Below are positions 9,245 through 17,738 of a stretch of 64,000 nucleotides of DNA, piece after piece; position 1 is the first letter of the stretch; the number at the start of each line of letters is the position of its first letter. The translations under genes and the position numbers were made by a program. The notes beneath the pieces were generated by a model. The model did not search any database, had not been told where the DNA came from, and was given only the letters and a program-made list of their open reading frames with translations. Source of the stretch: Azospirillum brasilense (GTDB lineage: Bacteria; Pseudomonadota; Alphaproteobacteria; Azospirillales; Azospirillaceae). The DNA lies in contig NZ_QOKV01000002.1 of NCBI RefSeq assembly GCF_008365405.1, positions 434,001 to 498,000 on the forward strand. The letters run 5' to 3'.

Positions 9245-10168
9245 ATGTCGAAAAAGCTGGTGGTTTGCGTGTGCACCTACCGCAGGCCGAAGGATCTTCA
9301 CCGCACGCTGCTGTCGCTGGAGGGGCTGACCTTCAACCCCGACGCCCCGCTGGACGTCGAGGTGCTGGTGGTGGACAACGACCCGGCGCGCTCCGCCGAA
9401 CCGCTGTGCCGCGAGATGGCGCAGGACTGGCGCTTCCCCATCCGCTACGCGGCGGAGCCGGTGCCGGGCATTCCCGCCGCCCGCAACCGCTGCCTGGACG
9501 AGACCACGGACGCCGACCTGATCGCTTTCATCGACGACGACGAGGTGGCGAGCCCCGGCTGGCTGGACTGGCTGGTGACCGCCATGGAGCGCACCGGCGC
9601 CGCCGTGGTCGCCGGCCCGGTCCTGCCGATCTACGAGAAGCGCCCGCCCGACTGGCTGACCAAGGGCCGCTTCCACGATCTGCAACGTTTGCCCACGGGC
9701 AGCGAGCCGGCCTATTGCGCCACCGGCAACGTGCTGTTCCGCCGCTCCATCCTCAAGGGCGGCGTCCGCTTCGACCCGGAGCTGAGCCTGTCCGGCGGCA
9801 GCGACGTGCTGTTCTTCGAGCAGATCCGCCGCCAGGGCCACCGCATCGTCTGGTGCGACGAGGCGACCATCGAGGAGCATGTGCCGGCCAGCCGCATGAC
9901 CGCGCGCTGGATTCTGCGCCGCGCCTTCCGCCTGGGCACCTGCGTGTCGCTGACCGAGGCCAAGCTGAACGGTCAGCGCCGCACGCTGGTGAAGCGTTCC
10001 ACGCTGGGTCTCGCGCACATCGCGCTGAACCTCGCCGCCCTGCCGCTGGTGCCGATGGCGCTGGCCTTCGACACGAGCTGGCCGATCCGCCGGCTGCAAA
10101 AGATCTGCGTCGGCAGCGGCTATCTCTACGGCCTGATGGGCTTCCAATATCTGGAGTACAAGCGATGA
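9245..10168 (+). CDS. GT2 family glycosyltransferase
   Basis: 307 residues from the ATG at 9245, which has AAGGAACAGG upstream. An in-frame ATG at 9206 overlaps the flippase stop codon and would add 13 residues. The N-terminal GT-A fold shows VVCVCTYRRPKDLHRTLLSL, the nucleotide-binding VLVVDNDPARS, and the metal-binding acidic cluster AFIDDDEV. A hydrophobic C-terminal region (LGLAHIALNLAALPLVPMAL) may touch the membrane. GT2 enzymes invert the anomeric configuration when transferring sugar from a nucleotide donor. Donor and acceptor are unknown. The stop overlaps the next start (ATGA). Confidence 0.88.
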   Translation: MSKKLVVCVCTYRRPKDLHRTLLSLEGLTFNPDAPLDVEVLVVDNDPARSAEPLCREMAQDWRFPIRYAAEPVPGIPAARNRCLDETTDADLIAFIDDDEVASPGWLDWLVTAMERTGAAVVAGPVLPIYEKRPPDWLTKGRFHDLQRLPTGSEPAYCATGNVLFRRSILKGGVRFDPELSLSGGSDVLFFEQIRRQGHRIVWCDEATIEEHVPASRMTARWILRRAFRLGTCVSLTEAKLNGQRRTLVKRSTLGLAHIALNLAALPLVPMALAFDTSWPIRRLQKICVGSGYLYGLMGFQYLEYKR

Positions 10169-11136
10169 AGGACGCGAAGATGACAGGTGGTGCGGCGGAA
10201 GCCCCGCCCGTCACCGTCAGCGCGGTCATCCCGACGCGCAACCGCCCCCATCTCGTGCTGAAGGCCGTGGAGAGCGTTCGCGCCCAGACGCTCAAGGACG
10301 TCGAAATCGTCGTCGTCGTCGACGGGCCGGACCCCGCCACCGTCGCGGCCCTGGAGGCGGTGGAGGACCGCCGCCTGCGCATCGTGCAGAACCCGGCGTC
10401 GCTCGGCCCCGCGGGGGCGCGCAACGCCGGTGTGCAGGCGGCGCTCGGCGAGTGGATCGCCTTCCTGGACGACGACGATTCCTGGGCGCCGGAGAAGCTG
10501 GAGCGGCAGCTTGCCGCCGCCAAGGCGTCGGGCGCCACGCTGCCGGTGGTGTCCTGCAGCACCAGCGTCAGCATCGGCGAGCGCCGCTACGTCTGGCCGC
10601 AGCGCCGGCCGGAGCCGGGCGAGCCGATCAGCGACTACCTGATCGACCGCCGCAGCCCGCTGTCCCGCCCCGGCTATCTCGCCACCCCGACGATCATGGT
10701 GCCACGCTCGCTGGCCCTCGCCGTGCCGATGCCGGACTACCGCCATTTCGAGGATTGGGGCTGGCTGTTCCGCGCGCTCGACCAGCCGGGCGCCGAACTG
10801 GTTTTCGTGGACGAGCCGCTGTGCTTCGTGGAGATCGACGAGGGCCGCGCCTCGCTGCATTCGGTGGACGACTGGCGGCAGGCCTTCGAGTGGGCGCGCA
10901 CGCACCGTCCGCTGATGACCGGCAACGCCTACGCCGCCTTCCTGATGACAAAGGTCGTCGGCATGGCCCGCCGCGAGGGGGACTGGAACGCCGTCCGCCG
11001 CCTGCTGGCCGAAGCGACGCGGGCGGGCGACCCGAAGATGCGGCATTACCTGATGTTCTTCGGGACCTGCGTGGTGCCGCCGTCCTTCCACCGCCGGGTC
11101 CGCGCGGCGACCCATTCGGACGCCGCGACGGCGTGA
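10165..11136 (+). CDS. GT2 family glycosyltransferase, last gene of the polysaccharide operon
   Basis: 323 residues. The GT-A domain begins with TVSAVIPTRNRPHLVLKAVESV, has VVVVDGPDP for nucleotide binding and AFLDDDDSW as the DXD-type motif around residues 98-106. The C-terminal third (residues ~250-323) is helical with no known domain recognised. The start overlaps the previous stop codon, so it is coupled to the other glycosyltransferase. A hairpin terminator lies immediately after the stop. Confidence 0.88.
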   Translation: MKDAKMTGGAAEAPPVTVSAVIPTRNRPHLVLKAVESVRAQTLKDVEIVVVVDGPDPATVAALEAVEDRRLRIVQNPASLGPAGARNAGVQAALGEWIAFLDDDDSWAPEKLERQLAAAKASGATLPVVSCSTSVSIGERRYVWPQRRPEPGEPISDYLIDRRSPLSRPGYLATPTIMVPRSLALAVPMPDYRHFEDWGWLFRALDQPGAELVFVDEPLCFVEIDEGRASLHSVDDWRQAFEWARTHRPLMTGNAYAAFLMTKVVGMARREGDWNAVRRLLAEATRAGDPKMRHYLMFFGTCVVPPSFHRRVRAATHSDAATA

Positions 11137-11141
11137 AGTGC

Positions 11142-11161
11142 GGGGGCGAAGTGTCGCCCCC
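11142..11161. terminator. Bidirectional hairpin terminator between convergent genes
   Basis: GGGGGCGA (11142-11149) pairs perfectly with TCGCCCCC (11154-11161) around the loop AGTG. It sits in the 34-base gap between the glycosyltransferase stop and the stop of the leftward AEC carrier gene, where it can end both transcripts. The U-tract is weak. Confidence 0.6.
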
Positions 11162-11170
11162 CTCCCCTCT

Positions 11171-12061
11171 TCACATCACCACGGCCAGCAGCAGCGGCAG
11201 CGTCAGGAACGACAGCGCCGTGGACCCCAGCACCATCCCGGCGACCTCCTGCGGCGCGTTGTTGTAGCGCAGCGCCCAGAGGTAGTTGAACACCGCCACC
11301 GGCATGGTGCTTTCCAGCAGCACGACGCCGCGCATCGTGCCCTCCAGGCCCAGCACCTCCACCACCGCCAGCCCGGCGGCGAAGCCGAGCAGCAGGCGCA
11401 GCGCCGACATCGCCAACGACCGCAGCATGCCCTGCATCCGCAGGCCCGCCAGGGCCACCCCCAGCGAGAACAGCATCAGCGGCACCGCGCAGTTGCCGAG
11501 CAGCGTCGTCGTGTTGGTCACCCATTGCGGCGGCTGGAATCCGGTCATCAGGACGAAAACGGCCAGCGCCACTGCGTAGATCACCGGGGTGCGCAGCACC
11601 TGCTTGGCGTCCGTGCGCCCCGCCGCCAGGGCCGGGCCGATGGTGAACTGGAGGACGGCGAGCGTCGCGAAGAACAGCACCGCCAGCCCCATCCCGGTTT
11701 CCCCGAAGGCGAACAGGCAGACGGGAATGCCCATGTTGCCGCCGTTGGGGAAGCTGAGCGCCGGCAGATAGACGCGCAGCGGCAGGCGGCTGGCGAGCAG
11801 GATCGGCGTCGCCATCAGCCCGGCCAGCGCCATGCAGCCGACCGAGGCCACCGCCATGGTCAGCAGGTCGTCCCCTCCCAGCGTCAGGCGGGCCAGCGAG
11901 GAGAAAACCAGACAGGGGGTGGAAACGTTGATCGCGAAGGTGGTGATGAAGGCGCTGTCGTAGGGCAGCTTGGCGCGGCTCCAGCCGAAGCCGAGGGCGG
12001 CGATCAGGAACACCGGCACGACGACCGCGGCGATGCTGGACAAGGGGGCGAGCAGGTCCAT
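11171..12061 (-). CDS. AEC (auxin efflux carrier) family transporter
   Basis: 296 residues from MDLLAPLSSIAAVVVPVFLI, with about ten hydrophobic helices in two five-helix repeats. The first half has INVSTPCLVFSSLA and FPNGGNMGIPVCLFAFG, matching the conserved N-x-x-x-P and GN-x-G-x-P motifs of the family; the second half has NCAVPLMLFSLGVALAG. These carriers move small organic acids or amino acids across the inner membrane. The start is only 2 bases after the stop of the hydroxypyruvate isomerase gene, so the two are co-transcribed and the substrate may be a related C3-C4 hydroxy- or keto-acid; that is inference. Confidence 0.85.
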   Translation of the reverse strand: MDLLAPLSSIAAVVVPVFLIAALGFGWSRAKLPYDSAFITTFAINVSTPCLVFSSLARLTLGGDDLLTMAVASVGCMALAGLMATPILLASRLPLRVYLPALSFPNGGNMGIPVCLFAFGETGMGLAVLFFATLAVLQFTIGPALAAGRTDAKQVLRTPVIYAVALAVFVLMTGFQPPQWVTNTTTLLGNCAVPLMLFSLGVALAGLRMQGMLRSLAMSALRLLLGFAAGLAVVEVLGLEGTMRGVVLLESTMPVAVFNYLWALRYNNAPQEVAGMVLGSTALSFLTLPLLLAVVM

Positions 12062-12063
12062 GG

Positions 12064-12852
12064 TCAGCGCGCGGCCTGTGCTTTGGCGGCGTGGAACCAG
12101 CCCACCCCGTCCTCCGTCCGGGCGCGGGGCCGGTACTCGCAGCCGATGAAGCCGCGGTAGCCGGTGTCGGCCAGAACGTCGAACAGATAGGGATAGTGGA
12201 CCTCGCCGCGGTCGGGCTCCTGCCGGTCGGGCACGCCGGCGATCTGCACATGGGCGGTGAGGTCGGCGTTGGCCCGGATGCGGGTGGCGAGATCGCCCTC
12301 GCTGATCTGGCAATGGTAGAGATCGAGCTGGAGCTTCAGGTTCGGGGCCCCGACCTCGCCGATCACCCGGCGGGCCAGCGCGGTGTGGTTCATCAGATAG
12401 CCGGGCATGTCGCGGTTGTTGATCGGCTCCACCAGCAGCGTCAACCCGGCCTCCGCGCAGGCCGCCGCCGCGTGGCGCAGATTGCCGGTGTAGGTCGCCA
12501 GCGCCGCGTCGCGTTCCTGACCCTCCGGCGGGACGCCGGCCATGCAGTGCAGCAGTTGATTCCCCAGCACCTTGGCATAGGCGATGGCGGTCGCCACGCC
12601 CTCGCGGAACTCCGCCTCGCGGCCCGGCAGACAGGCGATGCCGCGCTCCCCCGCCGCCCAGTCGCCAGGGGGCAGGTTGAACAGCGCCTGGGTCAGCCCG
12701 TGGTCGTCCAGCGCCGCCTTGATCCGCTCCGCCGGAACGTCGTAGGGGAACAAGAACTCCACCGCGTCGAAGCCGGCCGCCGCCGCGGCACCGAACCGCT
12801 CCAGGAAGGGCCGCTCGGTGAACATCATGGACAGGTTGGCGGCGAACCTCAT
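12064..12852 (-). CDS. hyi: Hydroxypyruvate isomerase family protein (TIM barrel)
   Basis: 262 residues, the usual length for Hyi/OtnI. It opens MRFAANLSMMFTERPFLERF, contains the metal-ligand strand LTLLVEPINNRDMPGYLM (Glu and Asn), LQLDLYHCQISEGDL (Asp and His) and HVQIAGVPDRQEPDRGEVHYPYLF, then CEYRPRARTEDGVGWF at the end. This set matches hydroxypyruvate isomerases (hydroxypyruvate to tartronate semialdehyde, glyoxylate metabolism) and the related 2-oxo-tetronate isomerase OtnI. No glyoxylate carboligase or tartronate semialdehyde reductase is visible here, so the pathway is unassigned. Co-transcribed with the downstream AEC carrier. Confidence 0.85.
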   Translation of the reverse strand: MRFAANLSMMFTERPFLERFGAAAAAGFDAVEFLFPYDVPAERIKAALDDHGLTQALFNLPPGDWAAGERGIACLPGREAEFREGVATAIAYAKVLGNQLLHCMAGVPPEGQERDAALATYTGNLRHAAAACAEAGLTLLVEPINNRDMPGYLMNHTALARRVIGEVGAPNLKLQLDLYHCQISEGDLATRIRANADLTAHVQIAGVPDRQEPDRGEVHYPYLFDVLADTGYRGFIGCEYRPRARTEDGVGWFHAAKAQAAR

Positions 12853-13065
12853 GGCGTCCGTCCCCCGGTTCTTGTGGGCATAGTCCCCTCCCGCGTCGTC
12901 TGGGCCGCCGTGGCGGCCGGTTGGCCCGACAATGCAGCAGGCGGACGGTCCGGACAATCGCCGGCCTATGCCGCACACGCTTGTCAGGTGACCGCCCATA
13001 CCGGTTGCGCAAGATTGCGGGTGACACGCACAGTGCACGGCCTTTGCCGCAGCCGGACCCGACGG

Positions 13066-14094
13066 ATGATGAAGCGACTCGCCTCCACCGCCCTGACCCT
13101 CCTTCTGGCCGCTTTGGGGGGCGGGCTGTTCGCCTTGGCGGGGCTTCCCGCGGCGTGGCTGATGGGGGCGATGACCGCGGTGGCCGGCGGGGCGCTCGGC
13201 GGGCTGAAACTCCGCCTGCCCTCCCCGCTCGGCACCGCCGCCTTCGTTCTGCTGGGCATCTCCATGGGCGCCGGTGTGACGCCCGACACGCTGCACCAAA
13301 TGGCCTCCTGGCCGCTCAGCATGGCGCTGCTCGCCGGATCGGTGATGGCCTGCCTGTACGCCTGCTCGGCGTGGCTGGAGCGGGTGCACCGCTGGGACCC
13401 GGCGACCGCGCGCTACGCCGCCGTTCCCGGCGCGCTGGGCGCGGTGCTGGTGATGGCGGCGGAGAGCCGGGCCGACCTGCCGCGGGTGGCGCTGGCGCAG
13501 AGCCTGCGCCTGTTCGTCCTGGTCGCCGCCATGCCCTGGCTGCTGGAGCTGGTGTCGTCCACGCCGGGCCTGCCGCCCCGCCCTGCCCTCTCCGACCCGG
13601 CGGACGCCCTGCCCGAACTGGCTCTTCTGGTCGGGGTCAGCGCCTTGGCGGGCCTGCTGTTCCAACGGCTGCGCGTGCCCGGCGGCGTGCTGCTCGGCGC
13701 CATGCTGGGGAGTGCGGTGCTGCATGGCAGCGGCCTTGTGGACCACCGCTTGCCGGGCTGGCTGCTCAACGCGGGCTTCGTGGTGACGGGGGCGATGATC
13801 GGGTCGCGCTTCGCCGGGGTCACGCTGGCCTCCCTGCGGGCGGCGCTGCGCCCGTCGCTGGAAAGCGTGGCGCTGGCGCTCGTCCTGTCCTCGGTCTTCG
13901 CCTGGGCGGGGGCCTGGATGCTCGGGCTTCCCTTCGGCCAGCTCTGGCTCGCCTACGCGCCGGGCGGGGTGGAGGCGATGACCATCGTGGCCTTCGTGCT
14001 CGGCCTCGACACCGCCTTCGTCGGCACGCACCACGTCGTGCGCTTCGCCGGGCTGGGCTTCCTGGCCCGCTGGTGGCAGCCCCGCCGCGGCTGA
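13066..14094 (+). CDS. AbrB family (duplicated membrane domain) protein
   Basis: 342 residues from ATG at 13066 (a second ATG follows at once). About ten hydrophobic helices arranged as two repeats; ALAGLPAAWLMGAMTAVAG and LRVPGGVLLGAMLGSAVL are the repeated P-x-x-x-G-x-M motifs of the AbrB membrane family (Pfam AbrB, often misnamed ammonia monooxygenase). The family is a predicted transporter or regulator of unknown substrate and is unrelated to the AbrB transcription factor. It is divergent from hyi across a 213-base gap. Confidence 0.82.
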   Translation: MMKRLASTALTLLLAALGGGLFALAGLPAAWLMGAMTAVAGGALGGLKLRLPSPLGTAAFVLLGISMGAGVTPDTLHQMASWPLSMALLAGSVMACLYACSAWLERVHRWDPATARYAAVPGALGAVLVMAAESRADLPRVALAQSLRLFVLVAAMPWLLELVSSTPGLPPRPALSDPADALPELALLVGVSALAGLLFQRLRVPGGVLLGAMLGSAVLHGSGLVDHRLPGWLLNAGFVVTGAMIGSRFAGVTLASLRAALRPSLESVALALVLSSVFAWAGAWMLGLPFGQLWLAYAPGGVEAMTIVAFVLGLDTAFVGTHHVVRFAGLGFLARWWQPRRG

Positions 14095-14103
14095 GCGGGC
14101 GCC

Positions 14104-14793
14104 TTACAGCCCGTCGAAAAGCAACTGCGCCGGTGGCTCGGCCTTGCGCTTTTTCTTCTTCTCCTTGGGCGCCTTCTCCGCCGCCGGTTTGTCTTCGGCT
14201 GATTGATCCTGGGCGGCTGTATCCTGAACATCCGGGTTCAGGGCCATCTCCACCCGCTCCAGAGGAGCCGGTTCGGGCACGGGGGCGGGCGATGCCACCT
14301 CGACCGGCTCAGGGGGGTGTGTCGGTTCTTCCGCAGCCGGAGTTTTGATGGGCGGCGCGTGCTCCTCCGTAGCCTCCTGGACCGGCTCGACCGCCGGTTC
14401 CTCATCCAGTTTGGCCTTCTTCTTCTTCGGGCGGGTCGGCCGCGGGTCGATGCCCACCCCGTCCTTGGCGCGGGCCTTGGCCTTGTCGCGGGCAACGGCC
14501 TCCGGCGCGTTGGGGTCGTCGTTCAGCCACTTGCCGCGCTTGATGACCTCGTTCACGCGGCCCTGGTTGACGCCGAGCTGGAACGCGATCTCCTGCTGCG
14601 TCATGTCGGTGGTGCGGTGAAGCTCCAGAATCTGTGCGGCGAGTTCCGGAGTCATCTTCTTGCCGACGACGCGGCGCGCCGGGCGGATTGACCGCTGGGC
14701 CTTGTCGCGCTCGCGCAGCTTGCCCAGGATCTCCAGGGCCTCCGTGTTGCCCGCCGTCTTCAAGGCTTCTTCGAATTCCTTGAGCGTCGTCAC
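14104..14793 (-). CDS. Helix-turn-helix protein with Lys/Pro/Glu-rich tail
   Basis: 229 residues from a GTG at 14793 chosen because AGGAGGAACGG stands directly before it; a longer frame to 14907 has no such site. A helix-turn-helix lies around residues 45-90 (MTPELAAQILELHRTTDMTQQEIAFQLGVNQGRVNEVIK), preceded by TLKEFEEALKTAGNTEALEILGKL. After residue ~110 the chain is low-complexity with KKKK, Pro/Ala/Glu blocks and a final KKKKRKAEPPAQLLFDGL, presumably disordered and DNA-binding. The target is unknown. A nested palindrome about 150 bases upstream could be its operator. Confidence 0.7.
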   Translation of the reverse strand: MTTLKEFEEALKTAGNTEALEILGKLRERDKAQRSIRPARRVVGKKMTPELAAQILELHRTTDMTQQEIAFQLGVNQGRVNEVIKRGKWLNDDPNAPEAVARDKAKARAKDGVGIDPRPTRPKKKKAKLDEEPAVEPVQEATEEHAPPIKTPAAEEPTHPPEPVEVASPAPVPEPAPLERVEMALNPDVQDTAAQDQSAEDKPAAEKAPKEKKKKRKAEPPAQLLFDGL

Positions 14794-14929
14794 CCGTTCC
14801 TCCTGCCACCATCCACCCGCGGCGACGCCATCGCGCCGCCGGCTTACAAGACCGACTATACATGGAATCGCGCGGACGGTTGAGAAGGCTCTTGTGAGGA
14901 TATCCACAGAATGGCACGGCCGGGGTGGA

Positions 14930-14963
14930 CGGCGATGCGACGCTATTAGACGTCTAATCGCCG
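14930..14963. promoter_or_regulatory. Nested dyad upstream of the HTH gene
   Basis: A perfect 14-bp palindrome ATTAGACGTCTAAT (14945-14958) lies within an outer 7-bp inverted repeat CGGCGAT (14930-14936) / ATCGCCG (14957-14963). It falls between the stop of the flavodoxin-like gene and the HTH gene, both leftward. It may be an operator for the HTH gene or an end-of-transcript structure; no U-tract follows. Confidence 0.4.
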
Positions 14964-14970
14964 GAGACCG

Positions 14971-15579
14971 TCATTCGCCGGGATACTGGTTTTCCTTCAG
15001 AAAGCGCGCGAGGTGAGCGGCGTTGCGCGCGGCCATGGCCGAGGTGGAGACCACCTTGTCCGGCACCCTGTCCAGATCCTGGAAATCGGTCTTCTGCATC
15101 GCCTCTCCCACCCAATAGCAGACGGCGTTGGCGGCAAGCGTGAAGCCGACGTCGTTCAGCGCTTGGAACAACTCCGCCGAGACATGGTGGGCGCCGTCCT
15201 CGTTGCCGACCACCGCGACCAGTGCGACCTTGCCATAGGACACCATGCGGCCCTGGTCGTCCGTCTCGCCCAGGAAGGCGTCCATGCGCTCCAGCACCCG
15301 CTTGCACACGCTGGACGGTTGCCCCATCCAGATCGGCGTGCCGAGGACGAGGATATCCGCCTCCAGCACTTGGCGGCGCAGGTCCGGCCATGCGTCGCCC
15401 GGCCCCTCGTCCGAGGTGACGCCGGGCTTCACGTCATGGTCGGCGACGCGGACCGGCGCGCCCACCTCGACCCCATGGGCGGCAAGGTCCTTCTGGAGCA
15501 GGCCGATCATCGCGTCGGTCGAGGAGGGCTTTCCCGACGGCTTCAGGGTGCAGTTGAGCGCGAAGGCGTTGATCGGCAT
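14971..15579 (-). CDS. Flavodoxin-like / NAD(P)H-dependent FMN reductase family protein
   Basis: 202 residues from MPINAFALNCTLKPSGKPSSTDAMI. The phosphate-binding loop is NCTLKPSGKPSST (~9-21), followed by VLGTPIWMGQPSSVCKRVLERMDAFL, the TPIW motif that stacks on the flavin ring in this family, and VVGNEDGAHHVSAEL. It is a cytoplasmic FMN-dependent oxidoreductase, likely acting on quinones or other electrophiles; the substrate is unknown. It is divergent from the M48 protease gene. Confidence 0.82.
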   Translation of the reverse strand: MPINAFALNCTLKPSGKPSSTDAMIGLLQKDLAAHGVEVGAPVRVADHDVKPGVTSDEGPGDAWPDLRRQVLEADILVLGTPIWMGQPSSVCKRVLERMDAFLGETDDQGRMVSYGKVALVAVVGNEDGAHHVSAELFQALNDVGFTLAANAVCYWVGEAMQKTDFQDLDRVPDKVVSTSAMAARNAAHLARFLKENQYPGE

Positions 15580-15758
15580 GGTGCTCTCCGGATGCGATCC
15601 GCCGCCTGACGGCGGTAACGGAAAGCAACATCCGCCCCTGGCAAACGTTGCGGCTTCCGGAACACGGCCACCGAAACCATGACCACCGAATTGCCCCGGC
15701 ACAGCCCATCCGCCATCGGATAGGATGCGGTGGACAGAACCACAACGGAGGAAGAGCA

Positions 15759-16532
15759 ATGCCGATCATGACCGTCCGACCCCTGTGCCTTGCCGCGGCG
15801 CTGGCCGGGTCCCTGGCGCTGGCCGGATGCGCCGGAAACTCGACGGGGCTCGGGCTGAACCTCGTCTCGCAGGAGCATCTCGTCGAACTCGGCCAACAGG
15901 ATTGGCAGCGCCTGATCCAGTCGACCCCGGCCACCGCCAACGCCAGCTACCAGCGCCGCGCCGAGCAGATCTCGGCCCGCCTGCTGCGCGCCGCCTCGCT
16001 CGACCCCGCGGGCTGGGAGGTGCGCGTGTTCCAGGGCAAGGAGGCCAACGCCTTCGCCCTGCCCGGCCAGAAGATCGGCGTCTATGAGGGGCTGTTCCAG
16101 TACGCCAAGACCGACGCGCAGCTCGCCGCCGTCATCGGCCATGAGATCGCCCACAATCTTGAGGGCCACGCCGCCGAGCGGGTGAGCACCCAGATGGCCA
16201 CCGACGCCGGCACCAGCATCCTAGGGGCCGTGGCCGGGGCGAGCGGGGTTGGCGGCAGCGAGATGATCGCCGCGGCGTTGGGCACCGGCGCGCAGTACGG
16301 CCTGCTGTTGCCCTATTCCCGCAACCAGGAGCTGGCGGCCGATCGCGCGGGGCTGCTGATGATGGCCCGCGCCGGCTATGACCCGCAGGCGGCCATCGAG
16401 CTGTGGCAGAACATGAAGCAGGCGGGGGGCGAGCAGCCCACCTTCATGTCCACCCACCCCGGCACGGCGGACCGCATCGCCGCTCTGCAAAAGCTGATGC
16501 CCGAGGCGAAGGCGGCCTACAAGCCGGGCTGA
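15759..16532 (+). CDS. M48 family metalloprotease, lipoprotein
   Basis: 257 residues, with GGAGGAAG before the ATG. The N-terminus is a lipoprotein signal (MTVRPLCLAAALAGSLALAGC) with the lipobox LAGC, so it should be anchored in the periplasm. The zinc motif HEIAH is at 128-132, and the downstream glutamate is in NQELAADRAGLLMMARAGYDP. STHPGTADRIAALQ near the end is usual for the Oma1/BepA/LoiP-type subgroup. These proteases act in envelope quality control. It ends 171 bases before parA and is probably separately transcribed. Confidence 0.9.
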   Translation: MPIMTVRPLCLAAALAGSLALAGCAGNSTGLGLNLVSQEHLVELGQQDWQRLIQSTPATANASYQRRAEQISARLLRAASLDPAGWEVRVFQGKEANAFALPGQKIGVYEGLFQYAKTDAQLAAVIGHEIAHNLEGHAAERVSTQMATDAGTSILGAVAGASGVGGSEMIAAALGTGAQYGLLLPYSRNQELAADRAGLLMMARAGYDPQAAIELWQNMKQAGGEQPTFMSTHPGTADRIAALQKLMPEAKAAYKPG

Positions 16533-16583
16533 CCGGAGCGGCGGGCGGTGCATGGATTGCGCCGCCCGCCGGAGGCTTGTCCC

Positions 16584-16601
16584 GCGAGAAAATTTTCTCG
16601 C
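16584..16601. promoter_or_regulatory. parS: parS-like palindrome, copy 1
   Basis: GCGAGAAAATTTTCTCGC is a perfect 18-bp palindrome, 103 bases before the parA start. The same 18 bases recur after parB (copy 2), and no other copy was noticed in the window. Two identical palindromes flanking a parAB operon are the expected layout of centromere sites; ParB binding is inferred, not shown. Confidence 0.7.
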
Positions 16602-16604
16602 CGG

Positions 16605-16639
16605 ATGTTGACTCCCCTACCCTGCCCCGGAGTCAACAT
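16605..16639. promoter_or_regulatory. Inverted repeat upstream of parA, candidate par operator
   Basis: ATGTTGACTCC (16605-16615) and GGAGTCAACAT (16629-16639) are perfect 11-bp inverted repeats with a 13-base gap, 65 bases upstream of parA. The ParA here has an N-terminal helix-turn-helix, as in type Ia ParA proteins that repress their own operon, so this is the natural candidate operator. The TTGACT within the left arm may also be a -35 element. Confidence 0.55.
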
Positions 16640-16703
16640 TCCAGCTTGACCGGGCTCGGGCGCCGCGCAAAAGTGGCCTCGGGGCAAGGCAGGGGAATGA
16701 ACC

Positions 16704-17738
16704 ATGCGCGGCGAGGACATCAAGGCGTTCCGGGAAGGCCGGACGCTGAACCAGCCGGATTTCGCGGCTTGGCTGAACGAGAAACTCGGCCGGAAATACG
16801 ACAAGGCGAAGATCTCGCGCTGGGAGAACGGCAGCGAGAAGATCCCGGCCCCGGTCATTTCCCTGCTGTTGCGGGAGAAGATCGGAACGGTGACGCGGCA
16901 TGGCCCGGCGCTGATCTGTGCCGCGGCCAACCGCAAGGGCGGCGTGGGCAAGACCGCCTTCACCGTCAACACCGCCACCCTGCTCGCCCGGCACTTCAAG
17001 GTGCTGCTGATCGATGCCGACCCGCAGGCCAACGCCACCATCCATCTCGGCATCAACTCCATCGAGCGCGAGCGCGAGGAGAAAACCCTCTACTACGCGC
17101 TGAAGGCATCCGTCGAGGCGCTGAAATCGCGGGGGAAAGGCTTCGACCTCGGCGACTACATCGTCACCACCGACAGCGGGCTCGACGTGATCCCCAGCGG
17201 CATGCGGCTGGGCGACGCGGAGGCGGAGCTGCAAAGCCAGTCCTCGGGCGACTGCGCGCTTCGTGAATGCCTGGATGGCGGAGCGCGGCAGAGCTACGAT
17301 TTCATCTTCGTCGACACTCCGCCGCATTTCGGCATGCTGGCGCGCAACGCGCTGACCGCCGCCAACACCGTCGCCATTCCCTGCCAGACCGAGATGCTGA
17401 GCGTCGCCGGCGTGGAGTTTCTGCTGGAGAACCTGGACATGATCCGCCGCCGGGCCAACCCGGGGGTCAGCGTTCTCGGCATCCTGCCGACGATGTTCAA
17501 CGCGCGGCTGACCCAGGACCAAGCGTCGCTCGACGACATTCGCAACCTGTTCGGCGCGAAGCTGCGCGTCTTCGGCCCGATCCCGCGGGCGACCGTCTAC
17601 GCCCAGTCGGTGGCCGCCGGGCGCGCCGCGCTGGAGGCGGTGCCGGACGCGCCGGGCTACGAGGTCTATCAGGCCGTCGCCGACGCGCTGATTCAGGAAC
17701 GTGCCCGCATGCCGGAGGTGATGGCCCATGTCGCGTAA
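16704..17738 (+). CDS. parA: ParA-type partition ATPase with N-terminal HTH
   Basis: 344 residues. Residues 1-58 (TLNQPDFAAWLNEKLGRKYDKAKISRWENG) form an XRE-like helix-turn-helix. The deviant Walker A is RKGGVGKT at ~76-83, Walker A' is LLIDADPQANAT, and Walker B is DFIFVDTPPHFGML. A DNA-binding N-terminus plus this ATPase makes it a type Ia ParA, which both partitions the replicon with ParB-parS and represses the par operon. It overlaps parB by 11 bases. The RepA name used in repABC replicons would also fit, but no repC-type gene is adjacent; the initiator lies 36 kb away. Confidence 0.9.
   Translation: MRGEDIKAFREGRTLNQPDFAAWLNEKLGRKYDKAKISRWENGSEKIPAPVISLLLREKIGTVTRHGPALICAAANRKGGVGKTAFTVNTATLLARHFKVLLIDADPQANATIHLGINSIEREREEKTLYYALKASVEALKSRGKGFDLGDYIVTTDSGLDVIPSGMRLGDAEAELQSQSSGDCALRECLDGGARQSYDFIFVDTPPHFGMLARNALTAANTVAIPCQTEMLSVAGVEFLLENLDMIRRRANPGVSVLGILPTMFNARLTQDQASLDDIRNLFGAKLRVFGPIPRATVYAQSVAAGRAALEAVPDAPGYEVYQAVADALIQERARMPEVMAHVA

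Noticed and set aside
14900..14908. A DnaA-box-like ATATCCACA sequence.
   Set aside because: It has one mismatch, stands alone, and is 40 kb from the iteron origin, so it is likely chance.
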